Shown: positions 36,701 to 52,441 of the stretch, in pieces | How the letters are laid out: each line of letters begins with the position of its first letter | Position numbering within the stretch: position 1 is the first letter of the stretch | From: Agelas oroides | Taxonomy: Eukaryota > Porifera > Demospongiae > Agelasida > Agelasidae | Assembly (NCBI GenBank): GCA_949130485.1 | Contig: OX422190.1 | Coordinates: 4,498,861 to 4,562,860, forward strand | Length of the DNA: 64,000 bases | Direction of reading: 5' to 3' | Position numbers and translations under genes: made by a program | The notes under the pieces: model-generated | Told to the model about the DNA's origin: nothing | The model's database searches: none | What the model saw: the letters and a program-made list of their open reading frames with translations, nothing else

Positions 36701-39700
36701 CTGATTTACGTCATGGCACACAAACCAGTATGGTTTGTGACTGTCTGCTGTCAGAGCAACTATATGGCTACACATGCATGGACTAAGCTTCACATCGAAA
36801 TCATGAGCTGAATCCCTGGAGCGCAGTTTGTGCATGGCCCTTACCTGAAGTGACTTCAGCCACCAGTGCATATCGTCTGTAAGTAGTCTGCTGCAAAGTT
36901 TGTCATAGTCTGTAGTTGAGATAGCTCACAATAAACCAGCCACCATGTGTGCTTTAACTTGAGTCGTCTTCGCTCCAGGCTTCTTTCATGCCAACACTGC
37001 ACTCTGGCAGTAGCTGGTCTCATGTAGCAAAACTCTCACCAGAAAGGGAGAGTCTGGTCCTTGTAACGCTTGTTCTGACACCCATCCCAACTGAGGTGGG
37101 CAATAATAAGAAGACTTATTATCCTGAAGACCTTTTTTGTGCTAACATAATTAGAGATATTAGAATTAGTTGTGTGTCTAGCAGTGACTTTGAATATGTA
37201 ATTTCTGTTATCTCTTCACACTAACTTAATTTAATTTAGTTGTTTGTCTTTTACACCTATGTTGGTGTGTTTTCTCAATTATAATAATAATAAGTAGTTT
37301 GGCCTCTTTCAGGTGCAGGCCAGGGCCCACCTCCTTTTGCCATGGTTACGTACTTTCTCTAAGGTTTCAGTAAAACTTGAATAAAGGTTTTGTGCCACAC
37401 AAGGGCTACTAGTATTTATATTTGTTAGGTGTGTACTAATTTTTATTTTTCTTATTTCCTTAGATTATTCAAATTTAAAGGGCTTCAATCTCCCAGTGGG
37501 AAGTCTATAACTTTTCATGTGCTGGTCCCTTTGCCACTTTGGAGCTGGGACTCAAACTCATGTATGCACATCAGGTTTGAACATAAGAAGTTAGGAAACT
37601 GGGAAGAAAACTGTGGAAATATGACTTGCAGGTATGTGCTATGGTATTTCTATAGCAGTTGTTAGGAGAGTGGTCCATTATAATTTCCGTACCAGAAGTC
37701 TACAGAGTGTTTGGAATTTGACTGCTAATTAACATGGTGCTTACTTCCCTCCCCCTCCCCTCCCCTCCCCTTCCCCTCCCTTCTTGTCCAGTGTTGCCTT
37801 GAGAAAGTCCTAGGAAAGTCTAGTCCCAGGATGATCCTGAGATACTCTTAGGATGTCCTCAGCTACTTTTAAGTACAGAGTAGTCCAACTTATTGGCCCA
37901 AGCATCCCAGGATCCTGGGATGCCCTCAGCTACTTCAACTATGCACTGCAAAAACAAATTGGTTGTTTTAACCACAGAGTGGTTACCCTGGTTGCAGACA
38001 AGCCAAAGAGACAGTGGTTATGTACTATATATTTTGCTGATAACATAAGACAACTGGTGGGGAAGCTTTCCCAGACTATCTTACAACTAGCATCTTGCAG
38101 TTAGTAACCACTGAACATCTGTGGTTACACCTGCTTGTATGCAACAACAACCATGATCTTGCAGATATAGTAACCACTGAACATCTGTGAGAGAGTCACC
38201 ATGCAGCTTTTGTCAAAAGCATCATCTTTTAAGTGTGGTTGTATAGTGACTCCCTCACAGATGTTCTGTGGGCAATGTATCATTTGGGCTCAGGTTAATT
38301 GCTTATGCAATTAGCCTCTAGTACCAAAATAAGCTTCTTGTAACCACTGTCTCCTCAGCTTGACTGCAACCAGGGTAACCACTCTGTGGTTAAAACAACC
38401 AATATTTTTTGCAGTGTGCATGAAGTAGTCTATAGAACTTCAGACTGGAGGATGATCCTGGGATATCCTTGGCAATGTGCAACTACTTGAAGTGCAGGGT
38501 AGTCCAACTTCTCAGGCCGGAGTATCCCAGATATCCTAGATAGGCTAACTAGGAATACTCAGGACATTCTGAGATATTTTGAGAGGCACTATGGTCAACA
38601 AACTGTCTCGGCTATGTAGAAACAAGAATTTTGGCAACCTTGGATTGTAGAGGCATGTGTTATGAACAACCTATACATCTATTCACTCTCTGAGCATGTT
38701 AGTAGTCCATTCACAGCAGCAACATTGTAATGCACTGGGGCATCTCAACACATATGAAAATGCCAGTCACGTATGCCAAGTCAGTTGCATGAAGAGGCTA
38801 CACAACAACTATATTTGCATAACCATCAAACCATACACTTCCGGAAAATATGCCATAAAAAATCTGCCTAAATACATTACCGTAGTGTCCCGTTAATACG
38901 CCCCCCCATTTTGTACGCTACATCCCGCCTAAAGTGGGGGGGGGGCTTATATTCGAGGATGCAATTAGTCTCGACTATAAGCCCCCCCCAACAGATTTTA
39001 CGCAAGTGCTATATGTACGCGGGTGCGAACAGCTAGCTATAATTATGAAATCAATGCCTTTCACTACCAACTAACTATGGCGACGACTTTCAGGATCGAG
39101 AGTACTGTTCGCGGACATCACGTTTACAAAGCTGCGTGGTCTCCCTACATCGGAGAAGAGCTGCCAGTTCAACGCGAGGTCAATAACATTCACGACGACT
39201 TCGCTGTAGCTGTCCTCAAGAACGGCAACACTGTCGGTCATGTACCACGGGAAATTTCCAGAGTCTGCTGGTATTTCTTGCACAAGAGTGGCAGCGAGAT
39301 GACTTGCATCGTCAATGGTGACAGAAGACGTTCTGAAGTTGATGGGAAAGGACTCGTGGTTCCGTGCGTGTACATCTTCAGAGGGAAACAAAAACACCTT
39401 GACAGACTGATAAACCTGTTTGCTAAACTAGCAGCTTAAAACTTGGAACATCTAACCGGCTTTTCTAAAAGCCACAAAACTTACAAAAGATTCACCGACT
39501 ACTATAGTCTTACTGAACGCACTTGCAACGTATAGTAAGCACGTGTAGTTTGATGTTCCAGAAGACGCTCACCGGGGGGGGCGTTATAACGAGTCAAACT
39601 ACCCTGTGCAGGAACTTTGGCGGAAAAGAGGGGGGGGCGGCGTATTTTCGAAGGGGGCGTATTAGCGGGACACTACGGTAAATGTTAGGTTTTATACTTA

Positions 39701-42700
39701 TAAACCATTAAATATTAAAACAAAATTGCATCATAGTATTTTCATGCATGTGAAAGATAACATGAAAATATTCACAAAAGCATTTGAAAATGGCATGAAA
39801 ATTTTCATAACCATTTTCAAGCACTTTGTGAGTATTATTATGTTAACACTTCACACGAAAATCAGAGGGTAACATATGAAAACACCATTTAACGTGATTA
39901 ATTAGGCATTGCATTTTCATGGCAAGTTTTCTGGTAGTGATATTTTGGAGGTCATAGTGATATTCAGTCAGTCAGCTTGGCTAGCATACCATTTCATAGG
40001 CTAGCAAGAAGCACTATAGAACATTTTCTAAATATTAAGCTGCCATCTTGGTATACATGATGTACGGTCTTATGGTATCAATTGAAAGCCACTAGGCTTG
40101 TACCCAATGTGCTCTAAAAACTACTATTTCTTTCTGCTATGATTTTTCTAAATTTCACCCACTTTCCTCACTAGCTCTACCTCATTGCTCACACTTTGAC
40201 TAAGAGTGTACCTATGTACCCGTAGCTGCACTGGCTGCCGACATGAAACTGTGTGTTTCGTTAAATGGCTCCTTTTGTTTTCTTGCAAGTTCCGAGGGCC
40301 TAGGGGCTTTCAATAGGCTAAAAATGAACACTACCCTAGAGCTGGTATTGCCACTTTCCACTATTCTTCGATGAGTGCAAGAACGGACCAATGGAAGGAA
40401 TGCCAGGACTTCTGTGAATGGGCGGTATGTGTTTCTGAGCTTGCCAACTGGCAGTGCAAAGTTCCTGTGCTTCAATTGTAAAGTAAGGTTCAGAGGCTTC
40501 ACATTTGGAGAATTTCATTTCCTGGCGTTTGAAACTCAGAGGAAGACAATCTCTGCAATGAGCCGTCTCTTTACAGCTTTTTTGTAGTTTCAAACTTCAC
40601 GTGATGACATCACATAATACATTTGTAAGACATTGCATCACCAATTTTTAAACTGCAAAGAACAAAATAAGAAGAGGCCGTTGACTAGACTATTTTTTCC
40701 CTCTGCATGCGCGAAGATACGAAACTATTGTTTGTGCTGGCACATCTTGTAGTTTTGTGTTGCAAAAGTGCAGAAGAGATGGAGTCTTAGCTTGGTTTTC
40801 TGGATCTTAACTGCTTTTGCTGAATACATAACAATCATGGGCTGTTTTCCATCACAAACCTATTCCCATCAGCAGAAAGGTGCTTTTTCTCTTCAAGTGT
40901 GTTTGCCAAAATGAAAGGTGCTGTTGAATGAAGAACTTTGATGGCCTCATTCCTAGGTATTTTGGGAGATATGATCCTACTTGGCTCACTCTGCCTTCTT
41001 GTTTCTGCACTACTGTAGTTGCTTCATTGAGGAGTTGTTTAGCTTGCAAATGTATCAAAATGTTAAACAAAGCATTTTGGGATGGCAGTTAGATGCTTGA
41101 GTTGCTGTCTGTTTGACTTGGCGAATTATGTAGGTTAACTGAGCTGAGGGCTATGATCTTGACTCTCATCCCTGTTCTTCTATGATACTCTTTCTCATTT
41201 AGGTGAACTGTTTGGTCATATATTGTACAAACTGTGACAAGTATGTACCCACTGCCAAGAATGGTGGCATGGTCATGCCACAAGTACCAGTGTTCGTGTG
41301 TGTTGGGTTCTTGTAAGGAGGTTTTGCAGGTCAGAAAGTATGAGCGTAAATACTGCGGCAGTGAAGGAAGTGCTTGATCTTATCTGCAGTCATAGCCTGT
41401 ATTTGATTATAGAGATGCATATACTGTTGATGCTGTACTAGCATTTCAGCTCAAATTTCCAGCAGTAAAAAAAATTCTGCCATCGATTGCTCAAACAGTC
41501 TTCCCCCAGGTGATGTTTTGAAAAACATCATAGTGTAAGGTGTACATGGCTCTCCAATCTCAAGCTTCCAATCAACTATCACCTGATTCCGTTCCTTTAG
41601 GACTGCATTGAGGGGGGGGGGGGGGGAGTGAAGGGGACTCCCCACTTGCTAACATTGTGAGGGTAGCTTTTTCTCCATCTGATTGTGAACATGTTCGCAA
41701 TTCTGTGCTCCCTTCATGCTTCTCTTCCTTTATTTTGAAATTTATATATTTCTTGACTTCTAGATTTGCTTCTGCACAGAGCTTGGGAACTACTGTAGTT
41801 AGCTTGGTTTGTAGCTCAATTCGTAGCTTGGTTCGCGTAGCTCTGTTCGTAGCTCGATTTGTAGCTTGATCCCCAGCATATGCCCAGTAGCCGCTCAGCT
41901 TCGTTCGCCCATGGGGAGGCTAGGCTAACTACGTGCTGCGAATATAAGCAACACTTGGCCCACTTGGCACTTCTACAACTCTACATGCAGTAACCATTTT
42001 GCTGCTTTGTCGACAAATTCAAGTTAGGGCGAGTGAATCTTCAGGCATGGGAATTAAAGGAAAGGGTGGCTTTCTGATACATGCTATGGGCAACTACTAA
42101 TCTCAAGTGGCCAGACTCAATTTTAGAGGTACTATCGCGAGACTAATGGGTAGCCAGATGAGAAAAAGCCTATAGCTGAGTTTATTTGACTGTACACAGA
42201 TTTGTTTAGTGAGAGCAAAATTATAACTCGTGGTTGGGAGCGTGGACTGATGCATAGGGTAGGTCATCCTTGGTTGGAGGGGTGTGTGCGTGTCATCATA
42301 TTTTGTGAAATGAGAGCCTAGTCTTGTTTTCATGTGTGAGTCCCCATATGGATAGTACATGACCTATATAAAAAAGGTCAAGGTAATAATGCTCTCTACT
42401 TAGTTGTTCATAGCATGTGTGAAGCCACCTTTTCGCTACCATGTGTGTGTAGGGTGTTACTTTATTCGCAGCACGTGGCCAGCTGGGCGGGGCCTGTAAC
42501 TTGTTTGTGAATCATCATATATCCATGGATAGAAAGTTGTGCCAGATGAGCTAGAACATAATGGTGGAAAGGCACTTTGGTCAACAAACTGTCTCAGCTA
42601 TGTAGAAACAAGAATTTCGGAAACCTTGGATTGTAGAGGCATGTGTTATGAACAACCCATACATATTTTCTTCTTTGGCATGCCATCCTGAGAGATACTA

Positions 42701-45700
42701 AGTTGGGATAGTCTGTAGTGGTGTATTTCTCCAGCAGGTTTGGCTTTCAGTATGACCATCAGAACGACCAGTTTATGGTGTCTAGAGTTTTATACAATGT
42801 CATCACTTTCAACAATATATACAAAGGAAAGGAGACAGTAGCTTCTACAATCTTGGTGAATGGAAAAAGATGCTTCTAGTATGCTCAGGGCCATTAAGAA
42901 CTGGGTCCAGACCTATTGATGCTGTATCGAGCACAGAATTTGAATGACAAAAGAACATGATTGCTTATTGCTGTTGCATATGTAGCCCCACCCCTTATGT
43001 TTGCCCTGATGTCATTTTTGGCTGCACCCACCAACAGGTTAGCTGTATCAAGCCCCACCCTCAAGGTATACCACTACACTAAGTGAATCAAATTTTGCAA
43101 TTGTGTTTCAGGATAGCTGTGTTGCATGCCAAAGATGCAAATACCCCAGTACATGCTGTACACTCACCTCACACCTATCTGCATGGGCCATCCAGCAGTA
43201 TGCACATGCTTAGATAGAGAAGTTTGCTGGTGCACAAGTTGCAACACAGCCTGCCATTTGTCTTTGCCTCAAAATTTCTTTGGCCCCTGCATGGCTAAAG
43301 TAGGGTGGCAATTACCAATATAAAAAGCACAAACTACCCGGCAGGAATGACTAGTTTTCACATATTTCTTAGCATTTTGTATGGGCTATCTGGTGATAAA
43401 TGTGCCGGTTGCAGGGAGCGAAACAAAATGTGACTGCTTACATTTGCATTGCCTATCACAATTGCTTGGCAGGTAGGTTGACAGACACTGCTCTTTCACC
43501 TATCATTCATCTATGTTGCTCTTGAAAAGTAGAATTGGTCTTTAAAAAGACAGGAAGTAAGCACAATGTTAAGATTCCACACACTCTGTGGACTTCTGGT
43601 ACCAAAATTGAAATGGGCTGCTGACCCAATGACTGATAGGTTTCAGAAGCTATAGTACCTTAAAGTTCATGCCTCTACAGGGATCTTGGCAATGACTGGT
43701 GTGAGATGACCTGCACTTTACACATTGACGCAGCAATTCTGAAACATCCAATTCCCTATAAATACGTTATTTATTCACCCACGATGGAGCACCAAGATGA
43801 CTGCTATGAATACTGTCATGCATACTCATCAGACCCAAGAAGATGTTTGCAGATAAATCCGTTCAAATACCAACAAGCATACGGAGGTACATATTTGTTA
43901 TTTATGTTGTTTAGTTATGCATTTACTCATCAGCTGCTGTGTTCATTTTACATACATCCATAGGCACATACCATCAGTATGACACTGTGGTGTATCCCAA
44001 GAATGTCACGTCATGTGCCACTGTAGTGTACCCTAAGGATTTCAAAGCATCAAACTCCTTGTATGAAAAAACAAGGAAACAAGCTAAAACACTGCTTGTA
44101 AAATTATTTCCTGGCTCACAACCACAAGAGGAGAATATTCTCTCACCATCTGAGATGGGACATCTCTGTCTTCTGGTGTATCTTGATGGACACAAGCAGA
44201 TGTTATCTTCTGGAAGCTTCCCACAACAGACTAATCTTAAAATGATAGTAGAAGAGATTTGCCATATTTTTCACCTTCTCTACCATCCGGTCATATGTAA
44301 TCACAACTCTACCACACCATTAGAGAAGCCTTTGGATAAGAAGTTTATTGAGGTATATGTTCTTGTTACAGCTTACTGCAAACAGCTTATGAAATTTGTT
44401 TGCATTTTTCACTACATTTAGGCAATGAAGGAATGGCTGGAATCTATTGTAGATGCCTTACAAGATGGAGCAGCTGGAAATACAATGAAGCAGTTGGCGT
44501 CGGCACTCTGTGTTACTCACTGTCTGCCTAAAGTTGGCATCTTTAACCTAAAAGTTGACAAGCTTGCCCTCTTGCTTTTTGGAATGCTGCAACTCAAACA
44601 TAATTGGGTGAAGAAAGAGTGTCCAGATTATGTGTATCTCTGTGAGATTCTACCCGAAAAGGACAGGTAATTATAGGCTTACGTGTTAGTGGTTATCTGT
44701 TTGCTGGTATGGAGCTCAGTCTTACTTGTAACTACCTACAGGACTGAGTTTGCCACTTCAGTTGCTGTGCTGTGCAAGAAAACCAGGATAGTTACACATG
44801 AGTGGCTTTGTACTATTCCTCTCTACCATTTTCTCAAAGCTTTTTCTAAGCCATATCAAAGGCCACCAGAAAAGATTCTCTTTAACCGAGAACAGGAACT
44901 TGACTTGGATGGTTTTAGACATACGACACACCATTCTGAAGGGTATGTATGTTAGTTTCTGTAGGTTATAATACATAGCCTTGACATTGATGTCCTTGTC
45001 TTTACAGGTTCATTGTCGAATTCTATGGCAAATTTAAACATCTTTTTATTCTCGACCCCCTTCTCCTTCAAGTCTTTATCTACATTTGTCCAAAGAAAGA
45101 TTTGTCTTACTTGTTTGAACGTATTTCTCCCGTTTTGTCTACTGCCTGGCTGATACATATGGTTTCAGATGCAGCCACAAAAGGGTTCAACAACAGTGAG
45201 GTATACATATGTGATCTTTGAAACTTTGTATAATTATCAGAGTATTTACAAAGACTGATACATCATTTGTTAGAGTGAAAAATGGATTGGCTGGTTAGGC
45301 CAAATCCAGCAGTTGACTTCAAGGAATGCACAAGAAGAAAAGATTGAGTAGTAAGTAATATTATAACTTAAAAGCATTGTAGCTCTGTTGACTGTGGTAG
45401 TTTACTTTCAGTCAACAGGAACTTGTCTCCATGGTGATTAAAGCACTGTTGCTCTACAGAGAGCTCACTGCAAAGCTAAAGAGTCGCACCCCACACCATG
45501 TGGATGTGCTGAAGGCTTCCATATCCCTCATCTTGTTTTCGGTTGCTCTGTTAAAAGCTGAAAAGAGAGGTGAAGTTTCTAAAGAAACTTTTGCTGGCCT
45601 AAAAACTGTCCTCTGGTGCTGGATTGTGGATAGTGACGTGATTGGTGGATCTGTTTTTGGTGGATCTCTGCCAATAAATGATTCAGCAATGGGTATGTGG

Positions 45701-48700
45701 AAACCAAAGGAGGAGCTTGACTTGTGGCAGTCCCTTCTTTCTGTGAAGTGTCCATCTGATCAGCAAGTCACTGAACAATGGCACAATATTGCGAATGCTC
45801 ATATCCAGAAAAGGATGAGTGGGGTTAGTACTGAGTCATAGATATCATTGTTTTCACTTGTCAATATATATATTCAAACAATACCACAGGTCCCTGACAA
45901 ATGGAAACTTAATCTTGTTTGCTTACTTGAGGAACATGAGAACATCCATCCCATTCTAAGTGACGCGCTGATGAAGATTGGCACTGTGGCTATTGATATT
46001 GTTCTTTCCAAGGTAAATCCTTGTGTCTTGCCTGGGTTCATTTTCTATTAAGATTTAGGGTGGCTTTTTCCACAGCATGCACAACATGCAGAACAGGACT
46101 TTGAAAGGCTTGCAGCCACAAAGTCAACGCATGTGGGGAGGCTACTGGGCACTTTGTGGAAGAAGAAGTATCCCAACCTACGTTCCAATATGAAGATACC
46201 CTTTGATGACATGTTGCAGTGGTCTTTATGGTCAAACTTCATCAAGTTGTATGGTAATTTTCCCTCAGTTCAACTTGCATGATACACCAGTTGTCTTTAG
46301 GGAGAGTCTGAGCGAGCCTCACACTGGGGAGTTGAATTGTCAATCTCATTGCTCCGTATAGTATGCAATTTAATAGCCATATGCCACGTGCGGACATTAA
46401 GTAATTAAGGTTGTCACACAACTTAATTGCTCATGGGATAGACTAGTGGTCAAAAGATTTGGTGTAATTATTGGTACATTACAAATCTTGTTGTGGTTCC
46501 ATCTTGTGGAGCTAAACTACATATCACTATTGAACTGCATGGTGCGGTAATTCAGGATTTCATTGCACAGAAAAAATATCAATAGCCATGTCTAATATTG
46601 TTGACAGAACCAGAACAAACTTTGCCTTTTTAAAAGCATTGACGTACAACTTCTGTGGTATCAGGAATGGAGATGGTCACATTATTCGATTTGAAGAGTT
46701 CCTCAGAAATAGGTGTTTTGTACTCTGCTGGAGGCACTCATTTGGTATTGTTTTGTGCTGGGCACGTACTGAACTCAACTTCTGTTGGTTCACCTCTGAA
46801 AAGCAACTCAACAAGACATGCTATGGCAAAAATCCATTAGCATTGAACTGCTTCCATACACACTGGACAGAGAATACAGCTTCAGTGTGCAGAATCGCTG
46901 GTACCCCTCCTCTGGATGTTTGGACATGGAAAACAAACTGTCATACATTTTAACACAGGCTACTGGCCAATTTAATGTGAATACTAAAATCTTGTGGTTC
47001 CACATGAAGAATCTGGTGGAAGAATTGTGCTCTTGGGTATGTCAGGTTGGGTCCAAGTGATGTGTCATACAACATCGGGTAGCTGGAAGTGCATCCACAG
47101 TATATTTTGGGTACAACTGATGATCACATCTTAGTTTCAGGACTGGAGCTCAGAATTCATGTAGTCTGCATGTACTTATTCACAACTTGGACATTTGTTT
47201 TTTTCACTAAAGCTTTAGTTGATACTGCAACCTCAGTTTAGTATTTTATCGCAATAACTTGACATTTTCTTAGAAGACTGTGTCTGAGGTTGGTATACCA
47301 ATTTCAATTTTTAGTGATCTGGACTTTGCTAAAAATGATGTTTTTCAACATGCTTTTCACAGAACTTTTTGGCTGCATGCAGTCAGTCCATGCAATGTTT
47401 GACAAACTAGTGTGACTGATTCTGGAGGTAGCATGATTGCGCAATTTGAATTCACATGTGAACTTGACATTAAAACTATGTATTTTCTGGAGAATGTACG
47501 TCGGTTAGAAACCTTTTCTTGATGAGCCGACAAAGGCCATTGACAGTCTTATCTGTGCAAACGTTATTATAGTAGACTTTATAAAAGTTCGTTCTAACAC
47601 CATTATTTGTCTTTAAACTGGTGTGAAAGACATCACACCACTGCTACACATGTACAGACAACTAGTACAGAGTCATTACGTAGCACACCAATGCACATGA
47701 TTCCATTTTCACTTACAATTTTACTCAGAATTGGAAGAGCAACAGTTGTATTTTTCTTACTGATGCTATGCTTGCTCAAACGCATATCTGAGTCAGATAT
47801 GCACACATATACACACCCTGTTTCCCAGATTTATCAGTCTTGTTGCTCTTCTATATATGAGTGTCCATCCAAAAATAAACAAGAAAAAAAAACAGATCTG
47901 AGATATATGCTGATCCAACCTGAGAGGTAAAAATTAACTTCTGGAATTACGTAGCCATACCGTGGGATAGAAATCTATTGTGCTCTATGTGACTAGGCAG
48001 AACCAAGAAGCTGGAGACTATCTTGGGAAGTTCTTTCTGTATAGTACTGGAGTAAGTACCTTTTCGTAAAATAGTACTTTCAGAGCCTTCCTGAACAGTG
48101 CTCAGCCACTGCCTTCATGGAGCATTATGCAGTTCTATCCCACCAAGGGGTGTGGCAGTATCTTCCTATAATGTGCCTATCAATGTTATGGCCCACTACC
48201 CCCCTATCGGGCAGATGATGGGGATTACATGGGGGGTTGACTGAAGAGGGTGCCCCAATAGTCAGGAATTTGATTACCTCAGACTGCCTGTAGAACAGTA
48301 TAAGTCATGCATAATGTTGCACATATACCTTCCACTTACTACAGAGATTTGTAGGTTTTTATCAAGCACTAAAGGTTACTAGGACATCTATGAAGTCCTA
48401 GCATCAGATCTCCGATTGCTAGTCCATGCAGTTATGAGTGTCATGGCAGCCAGGTGAGGGACAGCTGGAACCAACTGTATGAGAGCTACACAAGCCAGGC
48501 TGCTCAATAAGTGCAGAGGGTGGCAAGATTCTCAGGCCTGCTGTAGTTTGAGTGTTCAAGTAGTATAGCTTGTATTTAGCATGTCAGCATGGTCTTCAAG
48601 CCAGTAAGGACTATGCATGGCAGGCCAGGCTGTGTGCACACAAACTACAGGGGCTAGCACAATACTATAGACTTAGCCTTTGTGTGGAATACTCAGACAT

Positions 48701-51700
48701 ATATACTTGATAGTAAGTTTGGCAGGGAGGACAAAGGCTACAGAAAGTCAAGCTATCTCTACATTCATTCATTATGTAATGCAAATAGTGTTCAATATTT
48801 GCTCTGTACCTGCTTGGTCATACTCACCCCACAATGTTTAGCATTCCCTATTTATGTGTATTTGGGTGAGTCTGAGTGAGCCCCACACTGTAATTGTAGT
48901 CTATGAAAACTCTTGCTATCCGTTGCTGCTTGTTGTGCTAACAGTTGCTGGCTAATGTGGAATCACTTGCTGCTATTACAAGGTAGAGAAGATGCCTTAT
49001 ATAGTATAGTGTTAAAATACCCAGCCGACAATGAAAATTAAAGCGATCAAAACTTCTGTGTGTGCTTGTTCCTGTTCAATCAGTTCATATACATTAGGAT
49101 ACAAGCTTCTTCTGGCAACTCATATTGCCCACCAACCATGTTCCTTCAAAGTAAAAAAGGGCAAGTTCAGTTTGCTTGGATGCTTGTCTTTGTGTCAAAA
49201 AACTATTTTTGGCTGACTAGGCGAAATGGCACAATTTGATATAGGCAAAATGGGAGTAGGCGAAATGGGAGTAGGCGAGATGGGACTAACCTCCACACAC
49301 AAAGACAGCTGTTGTGAGAACGCTCTGCTCTTGACTAGGTTCACTGCTAGTCTTCATTCGCGATGTCAATTCGAAGCTACTTCAAGCTGAAGGGTGGTCC
49401 GAAGGGTCGTTGTCAAAATGTTTGCCAAGACAAGTGATTGCCCTTGCCAACAAAGCGGTGGAGAAGGCTGTCATGGACAAAGGCCTTGGCAGGAAACGCG
49501 GCCTGTACTTTGTAGCCTCGGATGCAGCAAGCTCTTTCGTACTCTTTCATGCCGCTTGAGGTCTTGAGCTTCTAGAATGACGCTGCCATGTGCACGTGTA
49601 AAAATCCCAGCAGTAAAACTTTTTCCTTGCCGGTCTGGTTCTATGAAATGTTTTTACCACAAAAATTTATAACATGAAAATTTGCAACACGAATATTTTT
49701 CGATTTACGGTAGTATAGTATAGTAATTTTGAGAAAAGCCACAAAAGTGCATGTGTGTGCCCAATTTTTTAACCTGCCTTTCCAAGCCTGAGAGGACTGG
49801 ACTTACTGAAGTTTGACACCACAGCTGGATACAGTTATCATTGAAGAACCTCCAGTTAAAACACTAAGCCTGAGAGGTAACCCACTGAGACTATACAGGG
49901 CCAAACATTTGCAACCATGAAATGGGACCTATGGAGACACAGGAATTTACAGTGCCCAAACTAGCAAACTTACATTTGCTAAAGATGAGAGTATAAAATT
50001 TTTTTAAACCTTGTTAACCTGAGTTATGATCAAAAATGTTGACACTCCATTGACCACACAAACTTCATCCAGATTTTCAGCTCTGGAACCTTGTATAGAG
50101 GCTAAGGTAGGCACATTGTTAACAAGCTAGATCTATTAGCTACAAATTCCTGATAGCAGACTATGGATACAACACAGCCACACTGAGTTACAAGTCATTT
50201 TTGTCCTAACTTAGATAGCTAGGCTTCCACACTATGTGTACACAGTAGGTTAACCTAATGATTCCTTTATGGCAGGACAAGCTGATTTGTCAACCTGCAT
50301 TTAAGCCACCTGCACCCAAGCCACCATTTTCTTTCCACTTGGGGTGCGGTTAGCCTCGAAAAAAAAAAAAAAGAGATGCCTGACCAATGGGAGCATCCAA
50401 TGGCTGGACCAGTTGGAACTTAGTGTATGACACCTTGAAAACTAGGTGATTATTCAAGTGAACACTACACAACATTATAAGCTGCCCAACGCTACCCTGG
50501 CCCACAACCTGCCTGCCAAAAAGTAATGGCTATGGTGTTGCAATGGTCAGAGTGCAAGGCAGAGGTCCTGACGATTGGCAGAGACGCTGGTGCAGAGAGA
50601 GAGAAGACTAGAGTGTAACTGGTTTCGCCAGTGTGAGAGGCATGTGTTGAAAAGCATGATGACTCACTGACATTAGAAGTGGCTGTCTCTAGCATAAGTA
50701 GAGACCCTGACATGCAGCATTGAAACAGGTCCAGGCCTTGAGATGTCCGAGACCAAAGGGATGAGAGTTGTGCCCTATAGCACTGCTTTCCTGAAGCCGG
50801 CCCCAGGCATGGAGAGCTTGACATGCATGTGACTTTGAGCACATAATTACTATTATTCCCTGTATTACTGTTTATAGGTAGTATGTAGTTCTACTGTTGA
50901 TTGCATGTTTTATTACTGCACTTGTTGCTCTGTAAACATGTAGTCTATACACAAGAAGCAAATTTGCTCGCCGGGGCTTGCTCCATGATGATCCCATAGT
51001 ACCTGCCCAGTTATTTCGTAGATGCGTAGTATCATTCCAGTGATGATTTTTTCTTCTTCCAGGAAGTGAATCCAAGTTGAAAAATGGTCTGTCACAGGAG
51101 TGCCTAAAAGCTTGTGGCTGTGCTTTATCTGTGTTTCAGAACATCTGTGAGCGCATACAGAAACGTAGCATCACAGTAAATGAACTTCAGAAGATTAGCA
51201 ACAACTATGAGCAGATGAAAAGGCTGTGTGAGGTAGCTACTGCCCATGGAAGTGATAAGCACCTTCAAACCGAGGCTGTTGACAGTGCCCTCAAAGAGCT
51301 TACTGCATTTGAAGAACATCGATCTCATCTCTCCCATTTATGCTCAAACATTCCTGATATGCAGGGTAAGTAGTGTGGATCTCAAAACTTCTGGGAAGAA
51401 TACCATCACCTCTTCCACACACCATAAAGCTATATGCTTGCCATTTGTAACAATTTATCCTCCAATGCATCATCATATTATATCTCACACCCTCACAATC
51501 TGCAGGACTTTGTCATCTGAAGCAGGACCTCAAGCGGGACTTCAGTGGGATGGAGATATGCACACTATGTGTCAGGGAGAGCCAGAAGATCAGAATCCTC
51601 TGCTTTCAATCAGCTGGCTGTCTGAGTGATTTTGCAGACAAGTTCTACCTCATGAATCATAAGCATTCCAGTAACCTTTTCACTGTGAGATGGAAAGAAG

Positions 51701-52399
51701 CATGGACGGTTGCATTTACCAGTGCTAGAACCTCCCCTACACCTGCAGATATCCACTCCAAAGTGTGGCTCCCTGCCTTTCACTGTTGCCAGTTCTTACT
51801 GCAGGAGCTGCATGATCACTCAATGAAATTGGCCCACATTGATAAACATTTTATGGATCACAAAAGTGACTTGGAAATGCAGCTGGAGAGACTGTTCAAG
51901 GGTGTGAATGCATGCCTTGTTAAGACCATAAGTGGAACTTGGATTAGAGAAGTTGTTCACTGCATACATGATTACTGGCTTTTCTGTAACTACCAAAAAG
52001 CTGCCAGTATATTTCTTGAGCTCAAAGAAGCTCTTAATCTGCAGAATGAAGATTTCAGTGACATTGAAAAACTTGCAACTGAGGTAAGAAGCAAGTATGG
52101 ATCTGCTACTTGCAAGATTAGTTCGAAGTCACACCCTACCTTTAGAGGTGTACCATGACTTAATAATGATCTAAGGATATGCTGCCTAAAATAAATACAT
52201 AGGCTAAAGAAGCTTTCTATTAACAAAACATGATCATACGGTGTACAATCACTCATTACAATGAAAAATGCATATAGGAAGAAAAGGGTGCCCACCTCAA
52301 ATGTACTGTCTCTCCCTCCCCTTCCCACCTCCCCCCCAAAAAAAAAAAAAAATTAATAATAACGCATTCAATTTTTGTGTTGGTGTCAATGTACTTTTT

Positions 52400-52441
<42 letters not shown>

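Larger units (their letters stand above)
37675..43630. mobile_element. Possible large inverted-repeat-bounded insertion in RNF213 intron 3
   Basis: TACCAGAAGTCTACAGAGTG and CATGGTGCTTACTTCC near 37690 recur inverted near 43555-43605 (complement TACCAGAAGTCCACAGAGTG, TTGTGCTTACTTCC), about 65 bp each. They almost exactly span the intron. They could be the ends of one ~5.9 kb element or two solo copies of a small repeat in opposite orientation. Confidence 0.4.
46254..51062. other. RNF213 intron 12 (4.8 kb)
   Basis: No RNF213 exon is needed here because exon 12 joins exon 13 in phase. It holds relic coding fragments (46655-47060 and 49340-49560), the AGTAGGCGAAATGGGAGTAG motif near 49255 and otherwise AT-rich sequence. 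Confidence 0.6.
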